From assembly GCF_004342985.1 (NCBI RefSeq), contig NZ_SMBO01000003.1, forward strand, positions 434,001 to 498,000: a stretch of DNA of 64,000 nt, given 5' to 3'. Within the stretch, counting starts at the first letter, position 1, and each line of letters starts with the position of its first letter. A program made the translations under genes and the position numbers. Source of the DNA: Novosphingobium sp. PhB57 (GTDB taxonomy: Bacteria > Pseudomonadota > Alphaproteobacteria > Sphingomonadales > Sphingomonadaceae). Of the stretch, positions 21,300 through 30,205 are shown in pieces. A model generated the notes under the pieces. That model made no database searches. It was not told the DNA's origin and saw only the letters and a program-made list of their open reading frames with translations.

Positions 21300-22586
21300 T
21301 CAGCGGGTCGGTCTGGTTTCCGGCATTCTGAGGAATACCGGCAAGGCTCCGATGGCCACGATCGCGATCATCACGCCTGGCACGGCCTGCCAGCCCGTTG
21401 CCTTGACCAGCAATTGCGCCACGAATGGCGCCAGCCCGCCGAAGATCGCCGTCGCGGCCGTGGCACCCAGGGCCAGCCCCGAAAGACGCCCCTCGCCGGG
21501 GAACTGCTCTGCCGTCGCTACCGCCCCCACCGAGCTCACTGCGCCGCCCAGCGCAGCCAGCAACAGCGCGCCAATCAGCGCGGCGCCGTAGGATCCTTCT
21601 CCCATTGCGGCGAAGGACGCGGCGGGCAGCAGCACTGCCAGCGCGCCCACGCCGAGAAGCACCGGTCGGCGCCCAATCCGGTCGGACAGCGCGCCGATGA
21701 ACGGCGTGACCAGGATGACGAGAAAGGCCGCCGCCGTGGACAGCCACAAGGCCTCGCTCTCCGCCATCACACCGGATTCGGTGACGAATGCCGGGACATA
21801 AGTGATGCCGACGTAATATGTGATCGATCCCAGCGCGGAGATGGCGAACCCGCGCCCGATCGCAGCGCGGTGGCGGGTAAGGACGAGGCGCAGCGGTCGT
21901 TCGGGCACCGTGCGGTGGACCACCTGCCGCTCGAACTCGGGAGATTCCTCCAGCGTTGCCCGGGCCAGCAGCACGGCTCCGGCTAGGCCGGCGCCGAACA
22001 GGAAGGGTATGCGCCAGCCCCAGGCGTCGAGCGCGGCCGGAGCCAGCGCATTGACGACCAGCGCCGACACGCCCGCCGCCAGCAGGCCGCCGAGTTCGCT
22101 GGCGGCCGCCGCCGAGGACGTCACCAGACCCCGCCGCCGGCGGTGAGCGCCTTCCATCAGATAGGCGACGACGCCGGTATATTCGCCGCCGACCGAGAAG
22201 GCCATGACGCAGCGCAGGCCGAGCAGCAACCAGCCCGAAGCCGCGCCGATGCTGGCATAAGTCGGCATCGCGGCGGTGGCGAGCATGGCCGCCGTCATCA
22301 GTGCCATGGACAGCAGCATCATGCGCCGGCGTCCATAGCGATCTCCGACATGGCCGAAAACCGCCGCGCCCAGTGGCCGCATGAGATAGGCCACGGCGAA
22401 CCCGCCGAGCGTGACCGAAAGCGATCCTTCGCCGCCGCCGAAGAACACGCGCGACAGCACGGTCGCGAGATAGAGGTAAAGCGTGAAATCGTACCACTCG
22501 ACGATGGTCGAGAATGCGGCGATCACCATCGAGCGCCTCGAAAGAGGCCCGCGCTCCTGCCCGTCGCGACCAGCGTCGGCCTTCAT
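21300..22586 (-). CDS. MHS-family MFS transporter
   Basis: A 428-residue transporter with 12 predicted membrane segments, of the metabolite:H+ symporter type. It shows AAFSTIVEWYDFTLYLYLA in helix 1, HVGDRYGRRRMM in loop 2-3, CVMAFSVGGEYTGV in helix 4 and DRIGRRPVL in the central repeat. I use ATG 22586 (MKADAGRD); an earlier ATG at 22694 would add 36 residues and run across the palindrome shared with the LysR gene. No good ribosome site marks either. It is divergent from a LysR gene, the usual layout for a regulator and the transporter it controls. The substrate is unknown; dicarboxylates, shikimate-like acids and betaines fit the family. Confidence 0.83.
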   Translation of the reverse strand: MKADAGRDGQERGPLSRRSMVIAAFSTIVEWYDFTLYLYLATVLSRVFFGGGEGSLSVTLGGFAVAYLMRPLGAAVFGHVGDRYGRRRMMLLSMALMTAAMLATAAMPTYASIGAASGWLLLGLRCVMAFSVGGEYTGVVAYLMEGAHRRRRGLVTSSAAAASELGGLLAAGVSALVVNALAPAALDAWGWRIPFLFGAGLAGAVLLARATLEESPEFERQVVHRTVPERPLRLVLTRHRAAIGRGFAISALGSITYYVGITYVPAFVTESGVMAESEALWLSTAAAFLVILVTPFIGALSDRIGRRPVLLGVGALAVLLPAASFAAMGEGSYGAALIGALLLAALGGAVSSVGAVATAEQFPGEGRLSGLALGATAATAIFGGLAPFVAQLLVKATGWQAVPGVMIAIVAIGALPVFLRMPETRPTR

Positions 22587-22686
22587 CGGCCCGTGCGGCC
22601 CGCGTGATTCCTCTTTAACATGAAGCGCATGATAGCCAGACGGCCTCGCTTGGCAAATCGCTTCCATAGGGCTGGACTTGGATCGG

Positions 22687-22701
22687 TTCATCATCGATGA
22701 A
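22687..22701. promoter_or_regulatory. candidate LysR box, TTCATC-N3-GATGAA
   Basis: A perfect 6-3-6 dyad with the T-N11-A spacing of LysR boxes sits between the divergent MFS (start 22586) and LysR (start 22745) genes. Inside it lies the 10-base palindrome TCATCGATGA. Confidence 0.5.
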
Positions 22702-22744
22702 ACCTCTGGTTCAATGCTCTTATCATGGACAGGATCGATATTCG

Positions 22745-23662
22745 ATGCGCCTCGACAAGTTCGATCTCAACCTGCTGATCGCGCTGGAACTGCTGCTGGA
22801 GGAGCAGAACGTCACGCGGGCGGCGCAGCGCCTCAACCTGACACAGTCGGCCATGAGCGCGGCGCTTGCGCGGCTGCGACTGGCGCTGAACGACGAACTG
22901 CTGGTGCCGCATGGCCGGCGGATGGTGGCGACGCCCCATGCCCTGGCGCTGGCGCCGCAAGTCTCCGAAGCGGTCCGCAGCCTTCGCGCGCTCATATCCG
23001 GGGCCACGGCCTTCGATCCGGCCACCTCCGACCGCCGCTTCGAAATCGCCGCTTCCGACTACATCGCCACGATCCTGCTCAGTCCCCTGCTGCCCCAGCT
23101 CAAGACAGAAGCCCCGAACGTGGCAATCAACGTCGTGCTGCCCACCCGCCAGACGAGCGCGCTGCTGGAAGACGGCAAACTCGACTTCCAGCTCACGCCG
23201 GAACAGTTTCTCAGCGCCGACCACCCCAGCGAACTGCTGTTCGAGGAGCGCCACGTCGTGGTGGGCTGGTCGGGGAACCCCGTCTTTTCCGGCGAGATGA
23301 CCGAAGAGGCCTTCCATTCCTGCGGCCATGTGGCGGTAAGGATCACCGGCGTCCCCTCGTTCGCGGAGCGGCACCTGCTGGCGGCCGATGACCGGCGGCG
23401 CATCGAAGTGACGGCGCCATCGTTCTCGCTGGTGCCATGGCTGCTGCCCGGCACGCACTTGCTGGCTTTGATGCATGAGCGGCTCGCCCGGCTATTTGCA
23501 CCCTTGTTACCGCTCGAAATCCGACCCGCACCGATCGCCATGCCGCCGATGCGGGAGATGATCCAGTATCACGCGGCCCGGGCGAGCGATGCAGGCATGA
23601 TCTGGTTCAAGGATCGCCTCATGGCCGCGGCTCGTCAGGATCATGGCGGTTTGGCCGGGTAG
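22745..23662 (+). CDS. LysR-family transcriptional regulator (NodD-like)
   Basis: A 305-residue LysR regulator of the NodD/NahR-like branch, recognised by its opening MRLDKFDLNLLIALELLLEE and helix-turn-helix NVTRAAQRLNLTQSAMSAAL, followed by LRLALNDELLVPHGR. The effector domain is of normal length. It starts at ATG 22745; an in-frame ATG 48 bases upstream would add residues not found in the family. It is divergent from the MFS symporter gene, with a perfect dyad between them, so it very likely senses an aromatic or organic-acid inducer and switches that transporter. Confidence 0.88.
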   Translation: MRLDKFDLNLLIALELLLEEQNVTRAAQRLNLTQSAMSAALARLRLALNDELLVPHGRRMVATPHALALAPQVSEAVRSLRALISGATAFDPATSDRRFEIAASDYIATILLSPLLPQLKTEAPNVAINVVLPTRQTSALLEDGKLDFQLTPEQFLSADHPSELLFEERHVVVGWSGNPVFSGEMTEEAFHSCGHVAVRITGVPSFAERHLLAADDRRRIEVTAPSFSLVPWLLPGTHLLALMHERLARLFAPLLPLEIRPAPIAMPPMREMIQYHAARASDAGMIWFKDRLMAAARQDHGGLAG

Positions 23663-23671
23663 GCGTCGGCG

Positions 23672-24244
23672 CTACGCCGTCCGGGGCGGCAGATGGCCCT
23701 TCGCCTGCCGGAGCGCCTCGGCAGCCCCGCGCGCTGCGAGCCAGCGCGAGCGATCGGCCTGCGCATCGGGCAGCGCACGATGGGCGGGCGAGCCCGTCCG
23801 CGCCGGGTCCGTATCTGCAAGAATTGCCTTCACAGCCTCCCGGGATTCCTCCGGTGAAAACGCTTCTCCGAGCAGAGTGCCCAGTTCCCGCGCGATCATC
23901 TCGGAAGTCTTGCCCAGCCGAAGCTGGTGCTTGGGGAAACCCACGCTGCGCAGCAGCGCGTTAAGCCACTTGGCATCCCATGACGGCGCACTGGCGAAGA
24001 GGTCGTGGCCGGTCAGCACCTCCACCATGCGGAGCGCCACCCGGTCATGCGGCTCCCCCTCGCGCGCAAGCTGGCTTCGGGAGATACCGTGGATGGCCTC
24101 GGCCTCCTCGTCCCAGTCCGTCCAGTCCGGGTGCGGCTGGATCAGATGGCTTTCGCAGCGCCCGTCTTCGAACACCCAGGCCACCTCGATCGGATAGCTG
24201 CGCTTCGCCAGCGAAGACGCTTCGAAATCGAGGAATACGCGCAT
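23672..24244 (-). CDS. DEDDh-family 3'-5' exonuclease-like protein
   Basis: A 190-residue protein with the DnaQ/RNase T exonuclease fold. The ExoI motif is FLDFEASSL with Asp6 and Glu8, the ExoII-like Asp is Asp90 (SWDAKWL), and the ExoIII motif is H155-x4-D160 (SPAHRALPDAQAD). All five DEDDh residues are therefore present and it should be a two-metal-ion nuclease on DNA or RNA ends. The substrate is not readable; close relatives are usually listed only as exonuclease-like or hypothetical. It is convergent with the LysR gene after 9 bases. Confidence 0.75.
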   Translation of the reverse strand: MRVFLDFEASSLAKRSYPIEVAWVFEDGRCESHLIQPHPDWTDWDEEAEAIHGISRSQLAREGEPHDRVALRMVEVLTGHDLFASAPSWDAKWLNALLRSVGFPKHQLRLGKTSEMIARELGTLLGEAFSPEESREAVKAILADTDPARTGSPAHRALPDAQADRSRWLAARGAAEALRQAKGHLPPRTA

Positions 24245-24302
24245 GCCCGCTCAACACGCCCCCGGAGGGACGCGCCGAGCCGGACCTGCGGAGCCGAAAG
24301 CG

Positions 24303-24764
24303 TCAGGGCCCACCAACGTAGGACCCTCTCTCCACGATCACTTCGCCTTCGTCCTCGCCGTCCCAGTAGTGAGCGCGCTCTGCTCCCACGCGGATCAGCA
24401 CGAGGCCGGGCGTATCGACGCCGTCCTTGAACCAGCGATCGAGATCCTTGGTCCAGTGCGCGGCGAACTGGGCCTTGTCGCGGATCAGTTCGCCCTTGCC
24501 CTCCACGGCAATGAAGAATGGCCGCATGCCCAGGATCCCGGCCTTGCCCTGGAAGTTCAGGCCGACGCGGGGATCGTCGGCGATCTCGGATACCATCGCG
24601 GTATCCTCGGTGGTGAAGAACCAAGAATCGCCGTCATATTCCACATCGCGGTTGTTGCTCATCGGCCGCGCGGCGATCGTGCCGCCGGGGCCGTGGGTGG
24701 AGAGCATCGTGAAATCTATGTCCTTCATCTTCTCGGCAAGGTCGCTGAGGGTCTTGCTGGTCAT
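24303..24764 (-). CDS. pyridoxamine 5'-phosphate oxidase-fold general stress protein
   Basis: A 153-residue flavin-binding split-barrel protein of the general stress protein 26 type. Visible family features are FTMLSTHGPGGTIAARPMS near the start, DSWFFTTEDTAMVSEIADDP in the middle and VEGKGELIRDKAQFAAHW. Such proteins bind FMN or F420 and are induced by stress; the reaction is usually undefined. On the minus strand, GGAGC-N16-GGTT (24818-24814 and 24797-24794) resembles the EcfG promoter with mismatches, upstream of the start. The gene follows the chemosensory operon after 115 bases in the same direction, but probably has its own promoter. Confidence 0.82.
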   Translation of the reverse strand: MTSKTLSDLAEKMKDIDFTMLSTHGPGGTIAARPMSNNRDVEYDGDSWFFTTEDTAMVSEIADDPRVGLNFQGKAGILGMRPFFIAVEGKGELIRDKAQFAAHWTKDLDRWFKDGVDTPGLVLIRVGAERAHYWDGEDEGEVIVERGSYVGGP

Positions 24765-24879
24765 TGCAGTTCTCCCATGAGGTTGCCGAAATCAACCCGT
24801 GATGGGCATCGATGCTCCCGAGGGAAAGACCAAGCGGGCAGGAGCGTCGCCAGCCGGAACCTTGCGGCGCTGACGGCGC

Positions 24880-26916
24880 TCAGCGGTCCAGCAGTTCGCG
24901 CACTTTCGCGGCCAGCGCCTGCATGGTGAACGGCTTGGAGAGCAGTTCCACGCCCTCGCCCAGCCGCCCTTCGTGCATGATCGCGTCGTGAGGGTAGCCC
25001 GAGGTGTAGAGGACGCCGAGACCGGGCACGATCTCGTGGGCGGACTGGGCCAGTTCGCTGCCCGACATGCGCGGCATCACCACGTCGGTCACCAGCAGGT
25101 CCACGGGTCGATCGCGCCCGCGCAGCAGGTCGAGCGCGGCAAAACCGTCGGCCGCCTCCAGCACGCGGTAGCCGAGATCGCAGAGCGCGCCCACGGCGTA
25201 GCGGCGCACGTCGTCATCGTCCTCGACCACCAGGATCGTCTCGGAAGGGCGGCCAAAATCCTCGGCGGCGGGATGGTAGGCCTGATCCTCTACTGCGCTT
25301 GCATCGCCGCGCGGAAGGTGAAGCACCACCCGCGTGCCGCTGCCCGGCTCCGAGGCGATGTCGATGCCGCCGCCCGACTGCTTGGCGAAACCATAGACCA
25401 TCGACAGGCCCAGCCCCGTGCCCTTGCCCACGTCCTTGGTGGTGAAGAAGGGATCGAAGACTTTCGCCAGCGTCGCCTCGTCCATGCCAACGCCGTTGTC
25501 GACCACTTCGATGGCCACATAATCGCCGGCGGGCATGTCCCCGCCCGTGCCGGAATGGACTGCGTTGCGAGCGGTGATCCGCAGCGAACCGCCCTCGGGC
25601 ATGGCGTCGCGCGCGTTGACCGCCAGGTTCAGGATGGCATTTTCAAGCTGGTGAGGATCGGCCTCGATCATCCACACGCCGGAATTCGCATCGATGGCGA
25701 TGGCGATGGCCTCGGTGATCGTGCGCGAGAGCAGGTCCGACATGCCTTCCAGCAAGTCGCGAACGTTCACTGCGCGCGGGTCCAGAGGCTGGCGGCGCGA
25801 GAAGGCGAGCAGGCGGTGGGTCAGTGCGGCGGCGCGCTCGGCCCCCTTCATCGCCTGTTCCAGCGAGCGCCGCACGCGCGGATCGGCCGAAGGCGCCACC
25901 CGGCGAGAGGCCATGTCGATGCTGCCGATGATGATCGTCAGGAGGTTGTTGAAGTCGTGAGCGATGCCGCCGGTAAGCTGACCGACGGCCTCCATCTTCT
26001 GCGCCTGGCGCAGGGCCTCTTCGGCATGCTGGCGTTCCGCGACTTCGGCGGCGACGCGCTGTTCCAGCGTTTCCGCCAGTTCGCGCAGCGTGGCTTCCTG
26101 CCGCTTGGCGTTGGTTACGTCGTAGATGACGCCCAGCAAACGGTAACCCGTGCCGTCCGCCTCATACTGCACTTCGCCGCGCCGGGCGATCCAGCGCAGT
26201 TCGCCGTCGTCGCCCCTGCGGATGAGGAACTCGCCCGCCAGCGTGTCCGGAAGGGCGCCCTGCACGCCTTCGGGGATCAGCGCCAGTTCACCTTCGCTGA
26301 CGACCGAATTGATCGTTCGCAGCGGGAGCCGGTCCGCCGGGTGCAGGCCCAGCAACACGCAGAATTCGGTGGAGACGGACACGGTCGCGAAGCCGTCGTT
26401 ATATTCGAAAGTGCCGACCCCGCCCGCACTCTGCGCGATGCGCAGGCGTTCTTCGGTACGCTTGCGCTCGGTAACGTCGACCAGCAGGCCGGTGAAGCGC
26501 AACGGCTCGTCATCGGCATCGAGATGGCATTGCCCGCGCCCGTGCATCCACAGGACCTTGCCCGCCGGCGTGACGACGCGGAACTCCTTGGAAAACAGCG
26601 AGGCCCCGGCCAGCATGCCCGCCACCGCGATGCGGATGCGGGGGCGGTCTTCGGGATGGATCGAGCGGAAGAACGTGGCGGTGGGGAAACCGTCCCGGAT
26701 CTGGTCGGTGGGCAGGCCGTAGAGTTCGGCGAAGCTGGCATCGAGGAACAAGCGTTCCCCGGCGATGTCCCAGTCCCAGGACCCGCTGGCCCCGGCCGCC
26801 GCAAGAACCGCGCGCAATTGCTCGTCGTTCAGGGCGCTGCCCGCGGCGCGCGCCATCCCGTTTCCGCCTGTGCCATCACCGGCGCCGCCGCCCGGTCCCC
26901 CGTCCGTGTCAGGCAT
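24880..26916 (-). CDS. PAS-PAS hybrid histidine kinase ending the chemosensory operon
   Basis: A 678-residue soluble hybrid kinase. It has a PAS domain (about 35-150, IHPEDRPRI and [12 protein letters not shown]), a second PAS (about 155-270), a coiled-coil linker (about 272-300), HisKA with His320 in [12 protein letters not shown], HATPase_c ([35 protein letters not shown]) and a receiver (about 565-678, [34 protein letters not shown]). Its ATG overlaps the cheC stop by 8 bases, so it is translationally coupled as last gene of the operon. It may phosphorylate the operon's CheY-like protein or link the array to another output. Its core is close to the 3982-7728 kinase, so one may be a partial paralogue of the other. 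Confidence 0.9.
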   Translation of the reverse strand: MPDTDGGPGGGAGDGTGGNGMARAAGSALNDEQLRAVLAAAGASGSWDWDIAGERLFLDASFAELYGLPTDQIRDGFPTATFFRSIHPEDRPRIRIAVAGMLAGASLFSKEFRVVTPAGKVLWMHGRGQCHLDADDEPLRFTGLLVDVTERKRTEERLRIAQSAGGVGTFEYNDGFATVSVSTEFCVLLGLHPADRLPLRTINSVVSEGELALIPEGVQGALPDTLAGEFLIRRGDDGELRWIARRGEVQYEADGTGYRLLGVIYDVTNAKRQEATLRELAETLEQRVAAEVAERQHAEEALRQAQKMEAVGQLTGGIAHDFNNLLTIIIGSIDMASRRVAPSADPRVRRSLEQAMKGAERAAALTHRLLAFSRRQPLDPRAVNVRDLLEGMSDLLSRTITEAIAIAIDANSGVWMIEADPHQLENAILNLAVNARDAMPEGGSLRITARNAVHSGTGGDMPAGDYVAIEVVDNGVGMDEATLAKVFDPFFTTKDVGKGTGLGLSMVYGFAKQSGGGIDIASEPGSGTRVVLHLPRGDASAVEDQAYHPAAEDFGRPSETILVVEDDDDVRRYAVGALCDLGYRVLEAADGFAALDLLRGRDRPVDLLVTDVVMPRMSGSELAQSAHEIVPGLGVLYTSGYPHDAIMHEGRLGEGVELLSKPFTMQALAAKVRELLDR

Positions 26917-27547
26917 CGTCGCCCACGACGCTCGCGATGAATTCGTCCAGCAGTTCCTTCAGCGTCGCCAGCGAGGGGATGTCCATCAACATGGCGATAT
27001 AGCCCCTGATGTCGCGCATGCGCACGGCGAAGTCGATGTAGAGGAACAGCACGAGACCTTCCTCGGCGCCGGACTCGTCCACCTCGAACAGGGTCGCGCC
27101 ATTGCCGCGAAGCACTTCCGGGATCGTCATCGTCAACGACCGTTTCAGCATGTTCGCCATCGTCGCCAGGCAGGAATTGAGTATGACGTTGCCCGTTTCG
27201 GCCAGGGCCTCATGCTCCATCTCTACCACTTCCTCGGCGCTGAGTTCGCCGCCGGTAACGGCGCGCACCAGTTCGAGGCTGTTCGTCTCGGGAAAGATCA
27301 GGAGCGCGCGGCCCGAGAAAGGCCCGCGGAAATCCTGCCGTACCGCGATCAGCTCGGCCACTTCGCGCTCGCTGATGAGGCGCGCGGCGCGCCGGTGGCT
27401 CACCACTTCGATGGAAGGGACGGAGAGCAGAACCTGCTCGCCGATCATCTTGCGCAGGCTGGAGGCAGCGCGGCTCACCCCGATATTGACGATTTCCGTC
27501 AGCGCATCGCGTTCAAGCTCGGTAAGGGCAACCTGCTCCGGAATCAT
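26909..27547 (-). CDS. cheC: CheC-type CheY-P phosphatase
   Basis: A 212-residue CheC/CheX/FliY-family phosphatase. Both active sites match the D/E-x3-E-x2-N-x22-P pattern exactly: Asp14/Glu18/Asn21/Pro44 and Glu113/Glu117/Asn120/Pro143. This is the two-site CheC form, expected to dephosphorylate a CheY-like receiver. It overlaps the upstream receiver gene by 4 bases (ATGA) and the downstream kinase gene by 8, so the likely substrate is the adjacent 127-residue receiver. CheC often partners with a CheD deamidase; no cheD is seen in this window. The start is ATG 27547. Confidence 0.88.
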   Translation of the reverse strand: MIPEQVALTELERDALTEIVNIGVSRAASSLRKMIGEQVLLSVPSIEVVSHRRAARLISEREVAELIAVRQDFRGPFSGRALLIFPETNSLELVRAVTGGELSAEEVVEMEHEALAETGNVILNSCLATMANMLKRSLTMTIPEVLRGNGATLFEVDESGAEEGLVLFLYIDFAVRMRDIRGYIAMLMDIPSLATLKELLDEFIASVVGDDA

Positions 27548-27927
27548 GCCCGCGTGGTTCTCAGCTTGAGCGCGGCACCCGAAAGGAAGCCCGAAAGACC
27601 ATCGCTGGTCACGGGCTTGGCGATGAACGCCGCACCCACTTCGCGGGCGCGGGCGATGATCTCGTCCTGGATGTTGGCGGTGATGATCGCAATCGGCATC
27701 TCGGGCCGCATAGCGCGCAACTCGGCCGCAAGTTCCAGCCCGTCCGTCTCGCTCATGTTGAAATCGATCAGCGAGACATCGACCGTCTCGTTTTCGATCA
27801 CTTCCAGCGCCTCCCGCGCGCTGCCGGCTTCCACTTTGCTCCACTCCGGCTGGAGCTGGGCCAGGGCCTTGGATGCCACGATCCGCGCAAGCTTGCTGTC
27901 ATCCACGATCATCACGGTAACCGACAC
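27544..27927 (-). CDS. CheY-like response regulator
   Basis: A 127-residue receiver. The acidic pair lies in VMIVDDSKLAR, the phospho-acceptor Asp in LIDFNMSETDG, the switch Thr in AIITANIQD and the Lys in FIAKPVTSDG. The sequence is CheY-like, with no output domain. The start is GTG 27927, preceded by TTGAGGAG at 7 bases. It follows the STAS gene after a 95-base gap, the widest gap inside the operon, and overlaps cheC by 4 bases. It is the natural output of CheA and the natural substrate of CheC. What it binds is unknown; no flagellar genes lie in the window. Confidence 0.85.
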   Translation of the reverse strand: MSVTVMIVDDSKLARIVASKALAQLQPEWSKVEAGSAREALEVIENETVDVSLIDFNMSETDGLELAAELRAMRPEMPIAIITANIQDEIIARAREVGAAFIAKPVTSDGLSGFLSGAALKLRTTRA

Positions 27928-28022
27928 GGACTGCTCCTCAATTTCTGCTGCTCATGGTGCTGCCCGCGAGGGCGATTTTCCCGACCTATAGGGCGCGAAC
28001 CTGAAGGCGGGTATAACTTTCA

Positions 28023-28268
28023 TTACAAAGCCGGCGGTTGCGGTGCGGCAAAGGACAGGCGCTGAAGCAGGGGATCGGCAAAGTCCCCCTCGATCCGCCG
28101 GGCGAACAGCGCCAGCAGTTGCAACACCGCGAAATGCGCGCCTTCCATGGCCGAGACGTCCACGACGCGCTGCGGATCGTCCTGCAGCGCCAAAAGCAGC
28201 GGCTCCGCATCCTCGACCGGGCAGGCCCCGACCAGACGCACGATCTCGCTTTCCACGACGATGCTCAT
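28023..28268 (-). CDS. small STAS-domain protein
   Basis: An 81-residue STAS (anti-anti-sigma-like) protein. The chain has a short beta start (VVESEIVRLVG), a central VVDVSAMEGAHFAVLQLLALF corresponding to the STAS strand-loop-helix, and a short tail. The usual phosphorylatable Ser region reads DVSAMEGAHF, so partner-kinase control is possible but not clear. Its ATG overlaps the cheA stop by 4 bases. STAS proteins next to CheA occur in some non-flagellar chemosensory systems, where they act as scaffold or output switch. The role here is inferred from position only. Confidence 0.65.
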   Translation of the reverse strand: MSIVVESEIVRLVGACPVEDAEPLLLALQDDPQRVVDVSAMEGAHFAVLQLLALFARRIEGDFADPLLQRLSFAAPQPPAL

Positions 28269-30205
28269 GACAGCAGCTCCGGCAGATCGAGCACGAGCAG
28301 GACCCCGCCATCGGCATCGACGGCAGTGCCGCCGATGGCCGGCATCGCGGCGAGCAATCCGGAGCGCTCGCGCACGGCGGCATCCATCCGCTCGCCCACG
28401 GCGTCTACGCGCAGCGCGATCCGCTCGCCTGCCGCCCCGGTCACCACCAGTCTCGCCGCTTCGCCCCCCGGCGTGTCCTCGTGGCCCAGCAGCGCCGCCA
28501 GCGACAAAACCGGCACCGTGCGGTCGCGGATCACGCAGGCACGGCCATGGCCAAGCTCCTGGATCTCGGCAGGGTCGATGCGCAGCGTCTCGTGGATCTG
28601 GTCCATGCGCAGGCCATAGCGCTCGCCGGCGACACGCACCGTAACCAGGCGCGTCAGGATCGCCGTGAGGGGCAGGCGGATGGCTATATCGGTGCCCTGG
28701 CCGAGCGTGCTCTCCACCTCGATCGAGCCCTGCATCCGCTCGACCGCGCGCTGCACGGCGTCCATGCCCACTCCCCGGCCCGACACGTCGGTAACCTCTT
28801 GCGAGGTGGAAAAGCCCGGCGCAAAAATCAGCCGCAAGGCCTGGCGATCCGTCAGTGCTGCCGCGGCCGCCTCGTCCAGGAGGCCGCGAGCCACCGCCGC
28901 CTGCCGGATTACCGCGGCATCGATGCCCTTGCCGTCGTCCGAAAGCGCGACCGCAAGATGGTCTCCGCTGCGCTGGAAGCTCAGGCGGACGGTCCCGGTG
29001 GCAGGCTTGCCCGCCTCCGCACGTCGCTCGGCGCTTTCGAGGCCATGGTCGATGGCGTTACGCACGAGATGGAGCAGCGGCTCGAAGATGGCGTCCGCCA
29101 CCTGCTTGTCCACTTCCGCCCCCTCGCCGGCCAGTTCGAACCGGACGTCCTTGCCCAGCGAGGCGGCCAGTTCGCGCGCCAGGCGCGGCAGGCGGCGCAG
29201 GACGGGCTGCAACGGCACCCGGCGTACTTCGGCCACCGTCGAGGAAAGCCGCCCCAGCGCGCGTGACAGCTCGCCCTGAACGCGGCGCAGCTCGGCGGCC
29301 AGCGCGCGGTCCGTCACCGCCGCGCGCTCGGCCGTCGCCTCCAGGGCATTGAGCGCCACCGCGAGTTGGCCCACTTCGGCAGCGAGAACGTCGAGCCGCA
29401 AGGCCGAGACGCGCAGCATGCCGCCGCCCTCGCCCGGGTCGGCCGGGGCCGTTTCCAACGCGCCGGGTTCGCTCTCGCCCTGGCGCAGCCGCACCACCTC
29501 GACCTGATCGGGCACCATGCGAAAGGCCGCGCGTACATCGTCCGGCTCGGCGCTGGAGAGTCCCAGCAGATGCATCGCGCAGCGAAACGGCTCGAACTGC
29601 GCGAGGTCCGGCGCGTCCGGCGCCGGTTGCAGTTCCATCGCCAGCAGGCCCGGCACCGCCCGCACGACGGTCAGGGGGTCTTCGCCGCGAAAGAAGCAGT
29701 CCGGATCGGGCCTGTAGCGGAAGGCGGACATGGCGCCGGCTCCATCCGCCGCGGCAGCGCTGCGGACAATCGGCGCGGTCCAGTCCGGCAGTTCGCCGGT
29801 CGTTTCCGGCGGCGCGGGCGGGCGTTCCGCTTCATCCAGCGAGGCCGCAAGCGCAAGGCTGCGCGTCTCGGCATCCGCCGGCAGCCGGCCGTCGCGTTCC
29901 ACATCGTCGATCCAGCGGTCAACCTGGTCCACCGTTGCCACGAAGCCGTCGAAGTCTTCCGCCGTCAGCACCGCATCGCCGCGCCGGGCCTGATCCAGGC
30001 GCGTCTCGGCACGGTGCAGCACGCGCTCGGCGGGCGCCATTTCGAACAGGGCCACCGAGCCCTTCAGCGTGTGGACCGCGCGGAACAGGCTGTCCAGCAC
30101 GTCGCGGCGTTCGGGCTGGCGCGCCAGGGCCACCAGATCGCCTTGCGCCTGTGCCACGAGATCCCGTCCCTCGATCAGGAACTGTTCGAGCAATTCGTCC
30201 ATCAT
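28265..30205 (-). CDS. cheA: chemotaxis histidine kinase CheA
   Basis: A 646-residue CheA. The P1 Hpt domain has phospho-acceptor His45 in FRAVHTLKGS. A P2-like region follows at about 155-225 (FRYRPDPDCFFRGEDPL, as in other alphaproteobacterial CheAs). P3 is short. The P4 kinase domain shows HLVRNAIDHGLES, DDGKGID and DVSGRGVGMDAVQ. P5 is a CheW-like domain (about 505-646). It is soluble and of normal length. ATG 30205 overlaps the cheR stop (ATGA), and its own stop overlaps the STAS gene. It should couple to the double-headed receptor through the triple CheW protein and phosphorylate the CheY-like receiver and CheB. Confidence 0.95.
   Translation of the reverse strand: MMDELLEQFLIEGRDLVAQAQGDLVALARQPERRDVLDSLFRAVHTLKGSVALFEMAPAERVLHRAETRLDQARRGDAVLTAEDFDGFVATVDQVDRWIDDVERDGRLPADAETRSLALAASLDEAERPPAPPETTGELPDWTAPIVRSAAAADGAGAMSAFRYRPDPDCFFRGEDPLTVVRAVPGLLAMELQPAPDAPDLAQFEPFRCAMHLLGLSSAEPDDVRAAFRMVPDQVEVVRLRQGESEPGALETAPADPGEGGGMLRVSALRLDVLAAEVGQLAVALNALEATAERAAVTDRALAAELRRVQGELSRALGRLSSTVAEVRRVPLQPVLRRLPRLARELAASLGKDVRFELAGEGAEVDKQVADAIFEPLLHLVRNAIDHGLESAERRAEAGKPATGTVRLSFQRSGDHLAVALSDDGKGIDAAVIRQAAVARGLLDEAAAAALTDRQALRLIFAPGFSTSQEVTDVSGRGVGMDAVQRAVERMQGSIEVESTLGQGTDIAIRLPLTAILTRLVTVRVAGERYGLRMDQIHETLRIDPAEIQELGHGRACVIRDRTVPVLSLAALLGHEDTPGGEAARLVVTGAAGERIALRVDAVGERMDAAVRERSGLLAAMPAIGGTAVDADGGVLLVLDLPELLS

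Noticed and set aside
22587-22694. Longer N-terminus for the second MHS symporter (start at 22694)
   Set aside because: It would code through the shared LysR dyad and add 36 residues absent from the family pattern; the upstream AAAGAGG site is too far from any later start to decide.
24794-24818. EcfG promoter before the general-stress flavin-fold gene
   Set aside because: GGAGC-N16-GGTT needs two mismatches, so it is mentioned only in that gene's entry.
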